This document shows, piece by piece, positions 27,542-34,896 of a stretch of DNA of 64,000 nucleotides. How positions within the stretch are numbered: the first letter of the stretch is position 1; the number at the start of each line of letters is the position of its first letter. The notes under the pieces were generated by a model. It was not told the origin of the DNA. It saw nothing but the letters and a program-made list of their open reading frames with translations, and made no database searches. This stretch comes from Aquimarina atlantica. GTDB taxonomy: Bacteria; Bacteroidota; Bacteroidia; Flavobacteriales; Flavobacteriaceae. A program made the position numbers and the translations under genes. The stretch covers positions 248,001 through 312,000 of the forward strand of contig NZ_AQRA01000006.1 in the NCBI RefSeq assembly GCF_000626715.1. The letters are read 5' to 3'.

Positions 27542-27730
27542 ATGGAATTAATAAAAGAATATTCTGTTTTAATAGAAGCTATAATAGGCTTTTTAATTTT
27601 AGTGGTTCTTTTTCTTAATTCAGATAGAATAATAAAAGGGCTTAATCTTAAAATGACTAAAACGCAATTTCTTTTATTAATGATTGCATTAGAACATTTA
27701 ATAGGTATAATAATTCATAGATTATGGTAA
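27542..27730 (+). CDS. Small membrane protein, unknown
   Basis: 62 aa. N-terminal transmembrane helix (residues about 8-28, VLIEAIIGFLILVVLFLN), a short basic loop (KGLNLKMTKTQ) and a second hydrophobic helix (FLLLMIALEHLIGIIIH). Compact two-helix layout with a plausible ATG. No recognised family. Next gene begins 34 nt downstream. Confidence 0.45.
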   Translation: MELIKEYSVLIEAIIGFLILVVLFLNSDRIIKGLNLKMTKTQFLLLMIALEHLIGIIIHRLW

Positions 27731-27764
27731 AATATTATTAATCGAGATTGAAAAAAAATAAATT

Positions 27765-28235
27765 ATGAGAAAGGTAGGGAGCATCTTTTTTTGGTCAATT
27801 TTTATTATAATATGTGGTATTTCTGTTTTTAGAAATATAGTCATGGATTCAAAGTTTTTTAATAAACATGTATATGATTCAAACTATAATGATATGAGAT
27901 TACAGAATGGTATTATGGATTTACCAGATACTTTTATATATACTGAAGATGATTATTATAAAGATTGGTTGATTTGGGAAAATCCTAACCCGATATATAA
28001 TGATACATCATACACTCATTTAAAAAAAATGATTAAGATTGATAATTCTAATCTTATCTTGGAAAATGATTTGTTAAAAAAAATTAATGAAGATTCTTTA
28101 AATTATGAAACAATAAACTTAAACTTTTATTACGATAATGGAAAACATATAATGATACATAAAAATTTTGAAAATGGGGTTGTAACTTCCATAGATACAA
28201 CTAACATATCATTAGATTTTTTACTTAAAAATTAA
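27765..28235 (+). CDS. Signal-anchored small protein, unknown; partially duplicated downstream
   Basis: 156 aa. N-terminal anchor or signal peptide (IFFWSIFIIICGISVF, residues about 8-23), then an acidic, tyrosine- and asparagine-rich domain (TEDDYYKDWLIWENPNPIY). The C-terminus VVTSIDTTNISLDFLLKN is matched by the fragment at 28285-28437 (EVITSVDTTYVPRDFFKN), so this family has been duplicated in place. Tandem copies and fragments of small proteins after an RHS toxin gene are typical of immunity-gene arrays; function remains inferred. Confidence 0.5.
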   Translation: MRKVGSIFFWSIFIIICGISVFRNIVMDSKFFNKHVYDSNYNDMRLQNGIMDLPDTFIYTEDDYYKDWLIWENPNPIYNDTSYTHLKKMIKIDNSNLILENDLLKKINEDSLNYETINLNFYYDNGKHIMIHKNFENGVVTSIDTTNISLDFLLKN

Positions 28236-28284
28236 ATTATAAATAGGTGACAAGTTTTGACTCGGCCATTTCAAAATCTGGGCT

Positions 28285-28437
28285 ATGCTTAAGAAATCTA
28301 TAGGTGAGAATAATGATTATATGATGATTTATGGAGTTCAACACATTAGTAACGGCGCACTAATTAAAACAAATAAAAACGAGGTTATTACTTCAGTAGA
28401 TACAACGTATGTGCCTAGAGATTTTTTTAAGAATTAA
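28285..28437 (+). pseudogene. C-terminal fragment of a paralogue of the 27765 gene
   Basis: A 50-codon frame starting MLKKSIGENNDYMM aligns with the last about 54 residues of the 27765-28235 protein, including ITSVDTT and the final F-x-K-N. The upstream signal-anchor and acidic domain are missing; a stop lies in frame at 28258. The frame is open to its end, so the coding 3' part is recent or under weak selection. Confidence 0.6.
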
Positions 28438-28530
28438 GATGGAAATTTAATAATAGATGCATGACAATCCTCAATGAATTATTGGGTTATCTTAGTTAAA
28501 AAAAAAAATTAATTATAATAATTCACATAA

Positions 28531-28560
28531 AAACAAGCCTCTTAATTTAGGTTTGTTTTT
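28531..28560 (+). terminator. Terminator-like hairpin
   Basis: Stem AAACAAGCCT / AGGTTTGTTT (one G-U pair), 8-nt loop, T-run. It follows the fragment at 28285-28437. Confidence 0.65.
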
Positions 28561-28562
28561 TT

Positions 28563-28870
28563 CTGCACAAACCGATTAATCTCAGGTTTTGTTCCTTTCG
28601 GATATCCCTAGGCTACATATTGAGGTTTAGCAGCATCATTGTCCAGATGCACAAAAGTATTTCCTACTCCAATACGTTTAAACCCTACTAATTTTGCAGC
28701 CACTACTATTTTATTTCTAATGGCTTATTAGGCATATGAATATCAACAGCTTTACACGTCGGTATTTTATGGGATGAATTAGACACTCCCCCTACTTTGG
28801 TATTCCAATAGGCAGTTCTGGCCCTGCTTCTCCTAGCGTGTAATTGATCGCTCCCGCTATGCCTCTTGGC
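28563..28870 (-). pseudogene. Decayed M15 peptidase (D-Ala-D-Ala carboxypeptidase-like) gene remnant
   Basis: Three consecutive minus-strand frames carry one protein. First AGAINYTLGEAGPELPIGIPK; then a frame with YWNTKVGGVSNSSHKIPTCK followed by AVDIHMPN; then KLVGFKRIGVGNTFVHLDND and AAKPQYVA, a stop, GYPKGTKPEINRF. The S-x-H and A-V-D-I zinc motifs and the later VHLDND with a following Y/W region match M15A peptidases. At least two frameshifts and one in-frame stop (TAG at the usual Trp before GYPKG) show it is dead. M15 domains occur as RHS/tail-associated effectors, so this may be a relic of an older toxin tail; orientation is opposite to the RHS gene. Confidence 0.65.
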
Positions 28871-28877
28871 TAGTGAC
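28850..28877. repeat. GC-rich imperfect inverted repeat, left copy
   Basis: GCTCCCGCTATGCCTCTTGG and the following CTAGTGAC are similar in inverted orientation to 30450-30477 beyond the IS element (GCTCCCGCTAGCGTCT then AGCTAGTGGC on the minus strand). GC content stands out against the surroundings. Confidence 0.45.
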
Positions 28878-29070
28878 GTCAAAGATTGGTAGGTAAGAGT
28901 AATAAATAAAACAAAAGCCACTTATCTCTAAGTAGCTTTTATCGATTTGTTTATACATTATTTACTGTATTCTCACGCGAAGTCGGGAGACATTCGCGCA
29001 GCATCTCGTTTTTTATTTAATCACTCTTTTTGTCTTGTCCTGAAATAGGTTTACACAAAAGTGTAACTAA

Positions 29071-29448
29071 ATGGAAAGATATTCTAAAACTTATTCTACA
29101 AAATGGCAGAATAGATATAGTGAAGATTTCAAACAATTTGTTTGCAATGAATTCTTAACTGGAACTGCCACCAGACGATCAATTGAAAAGAAGTATAATA
29201 TAGGGCATGGTCAATTGACAGTATGGTTAAAGGGATTAGGATATGATTATTCAAAACCAAGTATCGTATCTTTACCAATGATGGCAAATCAATCAGACAA
29301 ATTATCAAATAACGGGGAAGAATCTTTATCTCAATTAAAGAAAGAACTTCAAGAGGCTCGATTATTAGCTGAGACCTATAAAAAAATGATTGAGGTGGCT
29401 GAACAAGAATTTAAGATTAAGATTGTAAAAAAGTCCAATACCAAGTAA
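29071..29448 (+). CDS. IS3-family transposase OrfA
   Basis: 125 aa. N-terminal helix-turn-helix (YSEDFKQFVCNEFLTGTATR then RSIEKKYNIGHGQLTVWLK) binds the element ends; a C-terminal leucine-rich coiled coil (SQLKKELQEARLLAETYKKM) is the usual multimerisation region leading into OrfB. Near its 3' end lies the heptamer AAAAAAG (29427-29433, read A AAA AAG), a canonical -1 slippery site; slipping there continues in the orfB frame to give the OrfAB fusion transposase. Stop at 29448, orfB ATG at 29457. Confidence 0.93.
   Translation: MERYSKTYSTKWQNRYSEDFKQFVCNEFLTGTATRRSIEKKYNIGHGQLTVWLKGLGYDYSKPSIVSLPMMANQSDKLSNNGEESLSQLKKELQEARLLAETYKKMIEVAEQEFKIKIVKKSNTK
29427..29433 (+). promoter_or_regulatory. 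Programmed -1 ribosomal frameshift site (A AAA AAG)
   Basis: In the orfA frame the codons are GTA AAA AAG TCC; a -1 slip continues as GTC CAA TAC, which is open without a stop into the orfB ATG at 29457. Sequence and frame geometry match known IS3 frameshift windows. A downstream stimulatory structure was not evaluated. Confidence 0.8.
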
Positions 29449-29456
29449 TCCAAGAG

Positions 29457-30347
29457 ATGAAAACTATTTATCCAAAGGTAAGTTTAGGCAGATTTTGCCG
29501 ATTACTTGGTATCACTCGTCAAGCATATTATCAACATTTTTGGTACAAAGAACAACTCTCTTTCGAAGATGAACTAATTGTATGCGAAGTATTAAAAATT
29601 AGAAAACATCATCGACATATGGGCACAAGAAAGTTATATGAACTTCTACAACCCTTTCTTATAGATCATCAAATAAAAATAGGGAGAGATCGATTATTTG
29701 ATGTTTTATCGGCACATAATCTCTTGGTAAGACGTAAAAAAAGACAAACAATCACTACAAATTCATTTCATAGGTTTAAAAAATATTCAAATCTTATTAA
29801 AAATTTTACCCCCAATGCTTCAAACCAATTATGGGTAAGTGATATCACTTATTGGAAAATAGAAAATAGCTTTGTTTATATAAGTCTAATTACAGATGCA
29901 TATTCTAGAAAAATAGTCGGTTATCATTTAGCAGATCATTTACAAACATCAGGAATCATTCAAGCATTACAAATGGCAATAGAAAGTTTAACTATAAAAA
30001 CTATGAATAATCTACATCTTATACATCATTCGGATAGAGGTACACAATATTGTAGTAATGAATACGTCAAACTATTGCAAGAAAACGATATTGCTATCAG
30101 TATGACAGAGAATGGAGATCCTTTAGAAAATGCAATTGCAGAAAGAGTAAATGGAATTATAAAAGAAGAATACTTAACAGATTATCAAGTAGAAAATATT
30201 CATGAGGCTAATCAATTATTAAAAGTAGTTGTCAATTTATACAATAATGAAAGACCACACATGAGTATTGGAAATCTAACCCCTAATCAAGTACATCAAA
30301 ACAATTTAAAAACTGAAAAACTATGGAAAAATTATTATAAAAAATAG
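29457..30347 (+). CDS. IS3-family transposase OrfB (DDE integrase)
   Basis: 296 aa. N-terminal HTH_21-like region (GTRKLYELLQPF), then the rve catalytic core. The catalytic triad is in place: first Asp in LWVSDITYWK, second Asp in IHHSDRGTQYCS, Glu 35 residues later in DPLENAIAERVNGIIKEEYL. Conserved C-terminal YNNERPHMSIGNLTPNQVH. Catalyses copy-out/paste-in transposition as the OrfAB fusion made by the frameshift at 29427. The gene ends in a perfect hairpin (30342-30379). Confidence 0.95.
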   Translation: MKTIYPKVSLGRFCRLLGITRQAYYQHFWYKEQLSFEDELIVCEVLKIRKHHRHMGTRKLYELLQPFLIDHQIKIGRDRLFDVLSAHNLLVRRKKRQTITTNSFHRFKKYSNLIKNFTPNASNQLWVSDITYWKIENSFVYISLITDAYSRKIVGYHLADHLQTSGIIQALQMAIESLTIKTMNNLHLIHHSDRGTQYCSNEYVKLLQENDIAISMTENGDPLENAIAERVNGIIKEEYLTDYQVENIHEANQLLKVVVNLYNNERPHMSIGNLTPNQVHQNNLKTEKLWKNYYKK

Positions 30348-30379
30348 CCTTATTATTGTTAACAATAATAAGGCTATTT
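30342..30379. terminator. Perfect 19-bp hairpin at end of IS transposase
   Basis: AAATAGCCTTATTATTGTT / AACAATAATAAGGCTATTT, overlapping the orfB stop codon. Probably terminates transposase transcription and insulates neighbours. Confidence 0.7.
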
Positions 30380-30449
30380 GATAACTGTAAACCTATTTTA
30401 GGATTAATGTAAAATATGTAAACTTTTTTTAGGACGAGACAATTTGTAG

Positions 30450-30477
30450 TGCCACTAGCTAGACGCTAGCGGGAGCC
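30450..30477. repeat. GC-rich imperfect inverted repeat, right copy
   Basis: GCCACTAGCTAGACGCTAGC then GGGAGCC; inverted partner of 28850-28877. It lies just outside the right end of the IS. Confidence 0.45.
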
Positions 30478-30505
30478 GAGATGTAAAAAACACTGTTTTA
30501 CTGAT

Positions 30506-30537
30506 AAAAAAGCCAAGACATAAGTCTTGGCTTTTTA
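30506..30537 (-). terminator. Terminator of the six-gene envelope operon
   Basis: Stem AAAAAGCCAAGAC / GTCTTGGCTTTTT with a 5-nt loop. The A-rich left arm gives a U-run on the minus strand, 47 nt past the stop of the gene at 30584; it could also work in the plus direction. Confidence 0.8.
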
Positions 30538-30583
30538 TATAGGTAATGGGGTAAGTTATACATTCTCTGTTGCGTATTGCTCT

Positions 30584-31183
30584 TTAAAAGAAAGCAGATA
30601 TACCAATCCCCAGAAAAATAGAGGATAGGCTTTCTTTGTAGCCAGATGGTGCACCATCTGGATTAATATCTTCCCAGGAATAGCTTACGCTGGGCTCGAT
30701 GGCAACATGACTTCCAAGAAAAAAAGCATAGCCAGCCCCAACTCTAAAACCAAAAATATTTGATTTTATATCTGTTGAGCCAAGTAATCCTCCATCAGTA
30801 GTTGTTTTAGAGCTTCCTATTCCGATAAGACCTTCGAAATAAATATTGTTTTCCAGATAATAGCGTGCAAAAGGCCCTATGCCAAAACCATTGGTCGTAG
30901 TTTCTATATCTCCAAAATCAGAATCTTGCTTTTCTTTGTTTGTGTTGATACCTAATTCGAGACCTACGGCTAGGTTATCAATTACAAAATATCCAACTTT
31001 TGGCGTTATTCTGGTGGTAAATGCGGTTGCCTTGTCATCATTTCTTTTTCTGGTAGTGAAATAAATATTGACGCTTCCATTAGCAATAAAACTTCCTTTT
31101 GTTTTCGCATCAAAACCAGAGTCTTGTGCCTGAGATAAACCTATAAAAATGAATATTGCGATTAATGTGGCTACTTTTTTCAT
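30584..31183 (-). CDS. Outer-membrane beta-barrel protein (porin-like)
   Basis: 199 aa. Signal peptide MKKVATLIAIFIFIGLSQAQ. Alternating amphipathic strands throughout (ITPKVGYFVIDNLAVGLELG, FGIGPFARYYLENNIYFEGL, NIFGFRVGAGYAFFLGSHVA) and a C-terminal terminal strand ending in aromatic F (IFLGIGISAFF), the usual barrel-insertion signal. This is the OMP_b-brl_2-like eight-strand barrel type. Probably a small outer-membrane structural or sensing protein. Last gene of the minus-strand operon, 12 nt after the TapB-like gene. Confidence 0.85.
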   Translation of the reverse strand: MKKVATLIAIFIFIGLSQAQDSGFDAKTKGSFIANGSVNIYFTTRKRNDDKATAFTTRITPKVGYFVIDNLAVGLELGINTNKEKQDSDFGDIETTTNGFGIGPFARYYLENNIYFEGLIGIGSSKTTTDGGLLGSTDIKSNIFGFRVGAGYAFFLGSHVAIEPSVSYSWEDINPDGAPSGYKESLSSIFLGIGISAFF

Positions 31184-31195
31184 AATGAATTAATT

Positions 31196-31882
31196 TTAGT
31201 TGATTTGATATAAGATGCTTTTTGTGATTAGTTTTCCGTTAGTTTTACGTGTTTCTTCTTTTACCATACCCACACCTTCAGCTATCCATTGTTTAGTCTG
31301 TTGTGTTGTGGTCATTCCCATGGTTAACTCGTTGGTATAGGTAATTACGTAGCAATCAAAAGTTCCTGCGGGAGTAGTAACTCGCTCTTTTGCAATTACT
31401 TTTCTGTTTAGCATATTAGTGGTCATATTAATGCTCATGATTCCCGCATTTACAGACATATGTACAGATGCATTAGGTAATTCCTGACCAATAGTTAAAC
31501 TATTGGGGAAAAAGATGTTATCTCCCGTAATACTGTATTCCATATCATTATATTGATCAAGTATACCGGGAGCGATAAAAGACTCAGGATCTAAACGGGT
31601 TGTTTTTCCTGCACAATGAGCTTTAAATGATGAGGTGATAATTGATTTTTTGTTCTTGCCGTCTTTTAGATGCATAGCAATAGTAATAACACTACGATTA
31701 GCTGTGTTTTCTACATCGGTTACCTTAAATTCGGTTATGGTAGAAAGACGCTCCTTTTTATTAAATTGATGGATGATCAGTTCTTTGCCTTCCTCGCTAG
31801 CATAAAACTTACTACAATTATTGTTCTGAGCAGAAACTGATGCAAGTATCAGTATTGCAATTAAAAAAGCGATATGTTTCAT
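31196..31882 (-). CDS. TapB/DUF3108-like secreted protein
   Basis: 228 aa. Signal peptide MKHIAFLIAILILASVSAQ. The body shows KELIIHQFNKKERLSTITEF, a central SLTIGQELPNAS and RVTTPAGTFDCYVITYTNEL, then TTQQTKQWIAEGVGMVKEET, all of which are features of the DUF3108/TapB-type beta-rich fold (GT-x-x-C-x-x-I and W-x-x-x-GVG-x-V-K). Function unknown; probably binds a lipid-like ligand in the periplasm or outer membrane. Fifth gene of the operon, 52 nt after the lipoprotein gene. Confidence 0.75.
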   Translation of the reverse strand: MKHIAFLIAILILASVSAQNNNCSKFYASEEGKELIIHQFNKKERLSTITEFKVTDVENTANRSVITIAMHLKDGKNKKSIITSSFKAHCAGKTTRLDPESFIAPGILDQYNDMEYSITGDNIFFPNSLTIGQELPNASVHMSVNAGIMSINMTTNMLNRKVIAKERVTTPAGTFDCYVITYTNELTMGMTTTQQTKQWIAEGVGMVKEETRKTNGKLITKSILYQIN

Positions 31883-31934
31883 AGATTATTTTATTAATCG
31901 TTACTTCGTTTTTTTGATAAGCGAAACGATGGTT

Positions 31935-33188
31935 TTATGGATTAAACTGAATAAAAATAGATTCTCCACTTCGCTCCGCCAGCTCATATGTTCTATCTAT
32001 TAGATCTTGTATGTAATCTGAATAGTTGAGGTTATTAGATAAATTGATTAAACTCACAGAATTATCTTCGAAACGAGAGATGTCTTCAAAATAATTGGTA
32101 TAATCAGAAAGACTTTCTGGTAGTTGCGGAAGTGTTATTTTATTTGAGCCATTATTAGGGATTGTAATGTGCCATGAAAGGTTTTTGGCTCCCGGATTTA
32201 TAATTTGAGTATCAATATTGGTACATAAATAGATACCAGATGGTTGTACTTGTAGACTGTTTGATGTAGAGGTATATGAAAACCCCCAATTTGGCTTTGT
32301 AACGGATATTATTTCGGGAAAAACATCGGTTTTAATAGCTTTGTTATGTCGTACATTATTGGGATATGAGGCTTCATAATTTGTTAGGTAGTACTCAAAA
32401 CCTTCAGTGATTTTCAAATATTGTGAAAAGTCACCTTCGAGATTAGCATATCTGTTGGTGTCATAAATGGCATAAAGATCAGTGTAATTTCCATCAGAAG
32501 TATCATTTATGGTTATAGGGCTTGTGGGTGTGATGCTAAAATCTGCAAAACTTAACGTTCTATTTTCAATTTCTTTATAGTTATCAATCCATGTATACCC
32601 ATAAACTACAGGATCAACATCATTTGGCTTGTAACTTATTTTTAGAAGAATTTTATCACCAGATCCTTCTTTGTTATAAGTATAGGTTTTGGTAGGAGCA
32701 CCGGTTAGAGGGTCAACTCCATCTGTACGAGTTCTGTTTTTTAGTCCATAAACGAAAAGCTTGATACGTGTAGCCCCAGTTAAGTTTAGTGTGAATTTTA
32801 TACTTCCGTTTTTGGTAGGGTTATAATTGGGCGCAATTGCACTACTACCTACTGGTACATCTTTGATTGTGGCTAAACTTTTATAACTATCGGTCTCTAA
32901 AAGGGTAGTAAGCATAAAGTTATTTGAAGTATATCCTTTTGCGATTAGTGTGTAAATTCCCGGTATTTTATTGGTTTCTACAGTAGCTAAAATCTCACCT
33001 TCTGCATTGTTAGCTATAAGCATATTAGGTAAACTGTTTACACTAAGATTAGAGTAATCAAATGTTGCTAATATGACTTCTTGATTAGGATCTATCCCAG
33101 GGGTATTGTCATCGTTAGAACAAGACAAGAATGTGGTAATCGATAACCACAATAATAATATATATAAAATGGATTGTAATGTTTTCAT
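31935..33188 (-). CDS. Lipoprotein of unknown function
   Basis: 417 aa. Lipobox in FLSCSNDD with Cys23 after a hydrophobic stretch; the acidic DDNTPG after the Cys is typical of Bacteroidota surface-exposed lipoproteins. The rest is beta-rich with segments like IPGIYTLIAKGYTSNNFML and SIKFTLNLTGATRIKLFVYG. No recognised domain. 10 nt from the upstream OmpA-like gene, so translationally coupled or nearly so. It may bind a ligand on the cell surface; no evidence of enzyme motifs. Confidence 0.7.
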   Translation of the reverse strand: MKTLQSILYILLLWLSITTFLSCSNDDNTPGIDPNQEVILATFDYSNLSVNSLPNMLIANNAEGEILATVETNKIPGIYTLIAKGYTSNNFMLTTLLETDSYKSLATIKDVPVGSSAIAPNYNPTKNGSIKFTLNLTGATRIKLFVYGLKNRTRTDGVDPLTGAPTKTYTYNKEGSGDKILLKISYKPNDVDPVVYGYTWIDNYKEIENRTLSFADFSITPTSPITINDTSDGNYTDLYAIYDTNRYANLEGDFSQYLKITEGFEYYLTNYEASYPNNVRHNKAIKTDVFPEIISVTKPNWGFSYTSTSNSLQVQPSGIYLCTNIDTQIINPGAKNLSWHITIPNNGSNKITLPQLPESLSDYTNYFEDISRFEDNSVSLINLSNNLNYSDYIQDLIDRTYELAERSGESIFIQFNP

Positions 33189-33198
33189 TTTTTAAGAT

Positions 33199-34446
33199 TT
33201 AGATTTTAATAAATTCTACTCTTCGATTTTTAGCTTTTCCGGCTTTTGAGGTATTATCTGCTATTGGATTTGCTTCTCCTTTTCCTTCGATTTGAACTCT
33301 GCTAAACCGAATATCATACTGTTCTACGAGAATCATTTTAACAGCTTTTGCACGTTGTTCAGATAATTTTCTATTGCTTTCTGCATTCCCATCGGCATCT
33401 GTATGACCTATGATTTTTATTTTCATATCGGGTAGACTTTGCAAAGCCGTAGCTACTTCTTTTATGATGGTTTCAGACCCTCCTGTGATGGTTGAAGACC
33501 CTGTTTTAAATAGGATGGCATTGGTAGATAAACGTCCTTCGGTAATAAGTTTACTTCGATTATCCTGACCACTTTTAGCTATTTTGATATTAGATATGTA
33601 TACCTCGTCTTTATCACTTGCATCTCGTAATCCTTTGGTATGTAACTTAAATACATTTGCTTTTTGAGGAACTAATCTTGGGACATCCACGATTTTATTT
33701 TCATTAAGCCATACTCGCATTCGGGTCTTGTTAACAGCAATTGCTATATGTGACATTCCTTGTATTGCAGTACGATAATCTTTACCTATCTTATTTCGGA
33801 TCTGGCGTTGCCCGTTTGTTACTTTTTCTACAACACCAGGAGATTCGATAAACTGGCAGGGAGATAGCTCTGCCATGCACCAGTTTTTGGATCGCTGAAA
33901 ACCAGTATTGTCTTCGAGTAGAAGCTTAATCCAGGCCTGAGAACTAGTTTTTTTATCTAATCCCTGGGTTAGAAGATCAAATTCTATGGTATAATTTTCG
34001 GGAAGTGACTCTTCAATTGTTGGGACATACTTAGAGTTACCTCCTAAACGCAGCCATTTTTTGCCATCAACCTTTACGATTTCACCAGAACCATTGGTGT
34101 CCCATTTGGAAGGAAAATCTCCTTGTTGATCATTTGTGAAATTATCTTCAAATACAACAATATTTCCTGATGTAAAATCAGAGGCACGATTGATTTCATA
34201 TTCTTCAGAACTTCCAATAATAACTCCTCTTTTTTTCTTCTTCTTTTTTCTTTTCTTCTTCTTTCCTTCAAAAATATCATCAAGACCTTTGTTGGTTTTT
34301 TTTTCTGTTTCTTGCTCTACACGTTTTTCAATAGTACGTTTTGCTGCTTCTTCTGCCTTTTTACCAAGCCTTTCTAATAATTGAGCATTACTTGTTGTGA
34401 TACCAAATAATACAATAAGAAAGCAAAGTGTTTTTGTAGTTTTCAT
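33199..34446 (-). CDS. OmpA-family protein with lamin/LamG-like domain
   Basis: 415 aa. Signal peptide (CFLIVLFGITTSNAQ). Residues about 40-75 are extremely basic, with two lysine/arginine runs (GKKKKRKKKKKKRG), encoded by an A/T-run-prone stretch at about 34230-34265. A beta-sandwich (concanavalin-like) segment spans about 85-290 (VFEDNFTNDQQGDFPSKWD, YTIEFDLLTQGLDKK). The C-terminal OmpA peptidoglycan-binding domain is clear: ILFKTGSSTI, MKIKIIGHTDADGNAESNRK, SEQRAKAVKMIL, then NRRVEFIKI. Anchors the outer membrane to peptidoglycan. In the operon between the small secreted protein and the lipoprotein. Confidence 0.9.
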   Translation of the reverse strand: MKTTKTLCFLIVLFGITTSNAQLLERLGKKAEEAAKRTIEKRVEQETEKKTNKGLDDIFEGKKKKRKKKKKKRGVIIGSSEEYEINRASDFTSGNIVVFEDNFTNDQQGDFPSKWDTNGSGEIVKVDGKKWLRLGGNSKYVPTIEESLPENYTIEFDLLTQGLDKKTSSQAWIKLLLEDNTGFQRSKNWCMAELSPCQFIESPGVVEKVTNGQRQIRNKIGKDYRTAIQGMSHIAIAVNKTRMRVWLNENKIVDVPRLVPQKANVFKLHTKGLRDASDKDEVYISNIKIAKSGQDNRSKLITEGRLSTNAILFKTGSSTITGGSETIIKEVATALQSLPDMKIKIIGHTDADGNAESNRKLSEQRAKAVKMILVEQYDIRFSRVQIEGKGEANPIADNTSKAGKAKNRRVEFIKI

Positions 34447-34476
34447 CGATTTACGTTTTATTCCCCTTAATTATTT

Positions 34477-34824
34477 TTATTGATGTTTTTTGGCTTCTAT
34501 TATTTTTTTCTCGATTGCTGCTCCCAAAGAATCTTTTTGTTTTTGGGTAAGTTCTTTTACTTGTAAATAGTACAAGTTTTTATACTCTAGCTTTTGCTCT
34601 GCAGGGAGATCCATTTTTTCTAATAGTTCTAAGAAATTAATTGTTTTTCCATTTGATTTCCCATCCAGATTTTCTCCAAATACACCAGATAAAAAATTGG
34701 CTTGCATGTCTAAAAGATTATCTTTTTTTACAGTTTTTTTTCTTGTTTTACTAGTGTCTATGCTTTGTGCATTTGTCCATTGCGTGATAAAAAGTGCTAT
34801 AATTATGAGTTGTAAAGGTTTCAT
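34477..34824 (-). CDS. Small secreted protein, unknown
   Basis: 115 aa. Signal peptide MKPLQLIIIALFITQWTNAQ. The mature part is charged and helical (LDMQANFLSGVFGENL, NFLELLEKMDLPAEQKLEYK, ALGAAIEKKIIEAKKHQ-like end), suggestive of a small coiled or chaperone-like periplasmic protein. No family recognised. Second gene of the operon, 30 nt upstream of the OmpA-like gene. Confidence 0.65.
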   Translation of the reverse strand: MKPLQLIIIALFITQWTNAQSIDTSKTRKKTVKKDNLLDMQANFLSGVFGENLDGKSNGKTINFLELLEKMDLPAEQKLEYKNLYYLQVKELTQKQKDSLGAAIEKKIIEAKKHQ

Positions 34825-34896
34825 GATTTCTAAATTTTAATTCTGTCATTTACTTCGCTAATAATGATGAAATGTGTTTTGTTAAAAAAACAGTTC

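Larger units (their letters stand above)
29030..30442 (+). mobile_element. IS3-family insertion sequence
   Basis: About 1.4 kb with orfA and orfB transposase genes. Terminal inverted repeats: left TTGTCTTGTCCTGAAATAGG then TTTACA, right end (minus strand) TTGTCTCGTCCTAAAAAAAG then TTTACA; 22 of 26 bases match. Both ends are flanked by TTT, a possible 3-bp target duplication, though the T-rich site leaves the exact ends uncertain by a base. Size, gene order and frameshift signal are those of the IS3 family (IS150-like). Both genes are intact, so the element may be active. It sits next to decayed genes, consistent with an insertion hot spot. Confidence 0.9.

Noticed and set aside
28706..28921. 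72-codon minus-strand frame as an intact gene
   Set aside because: Only its second half fits an M15 peptidase; the protein continues in another frame with a stop, so it is a pseudogene piece.
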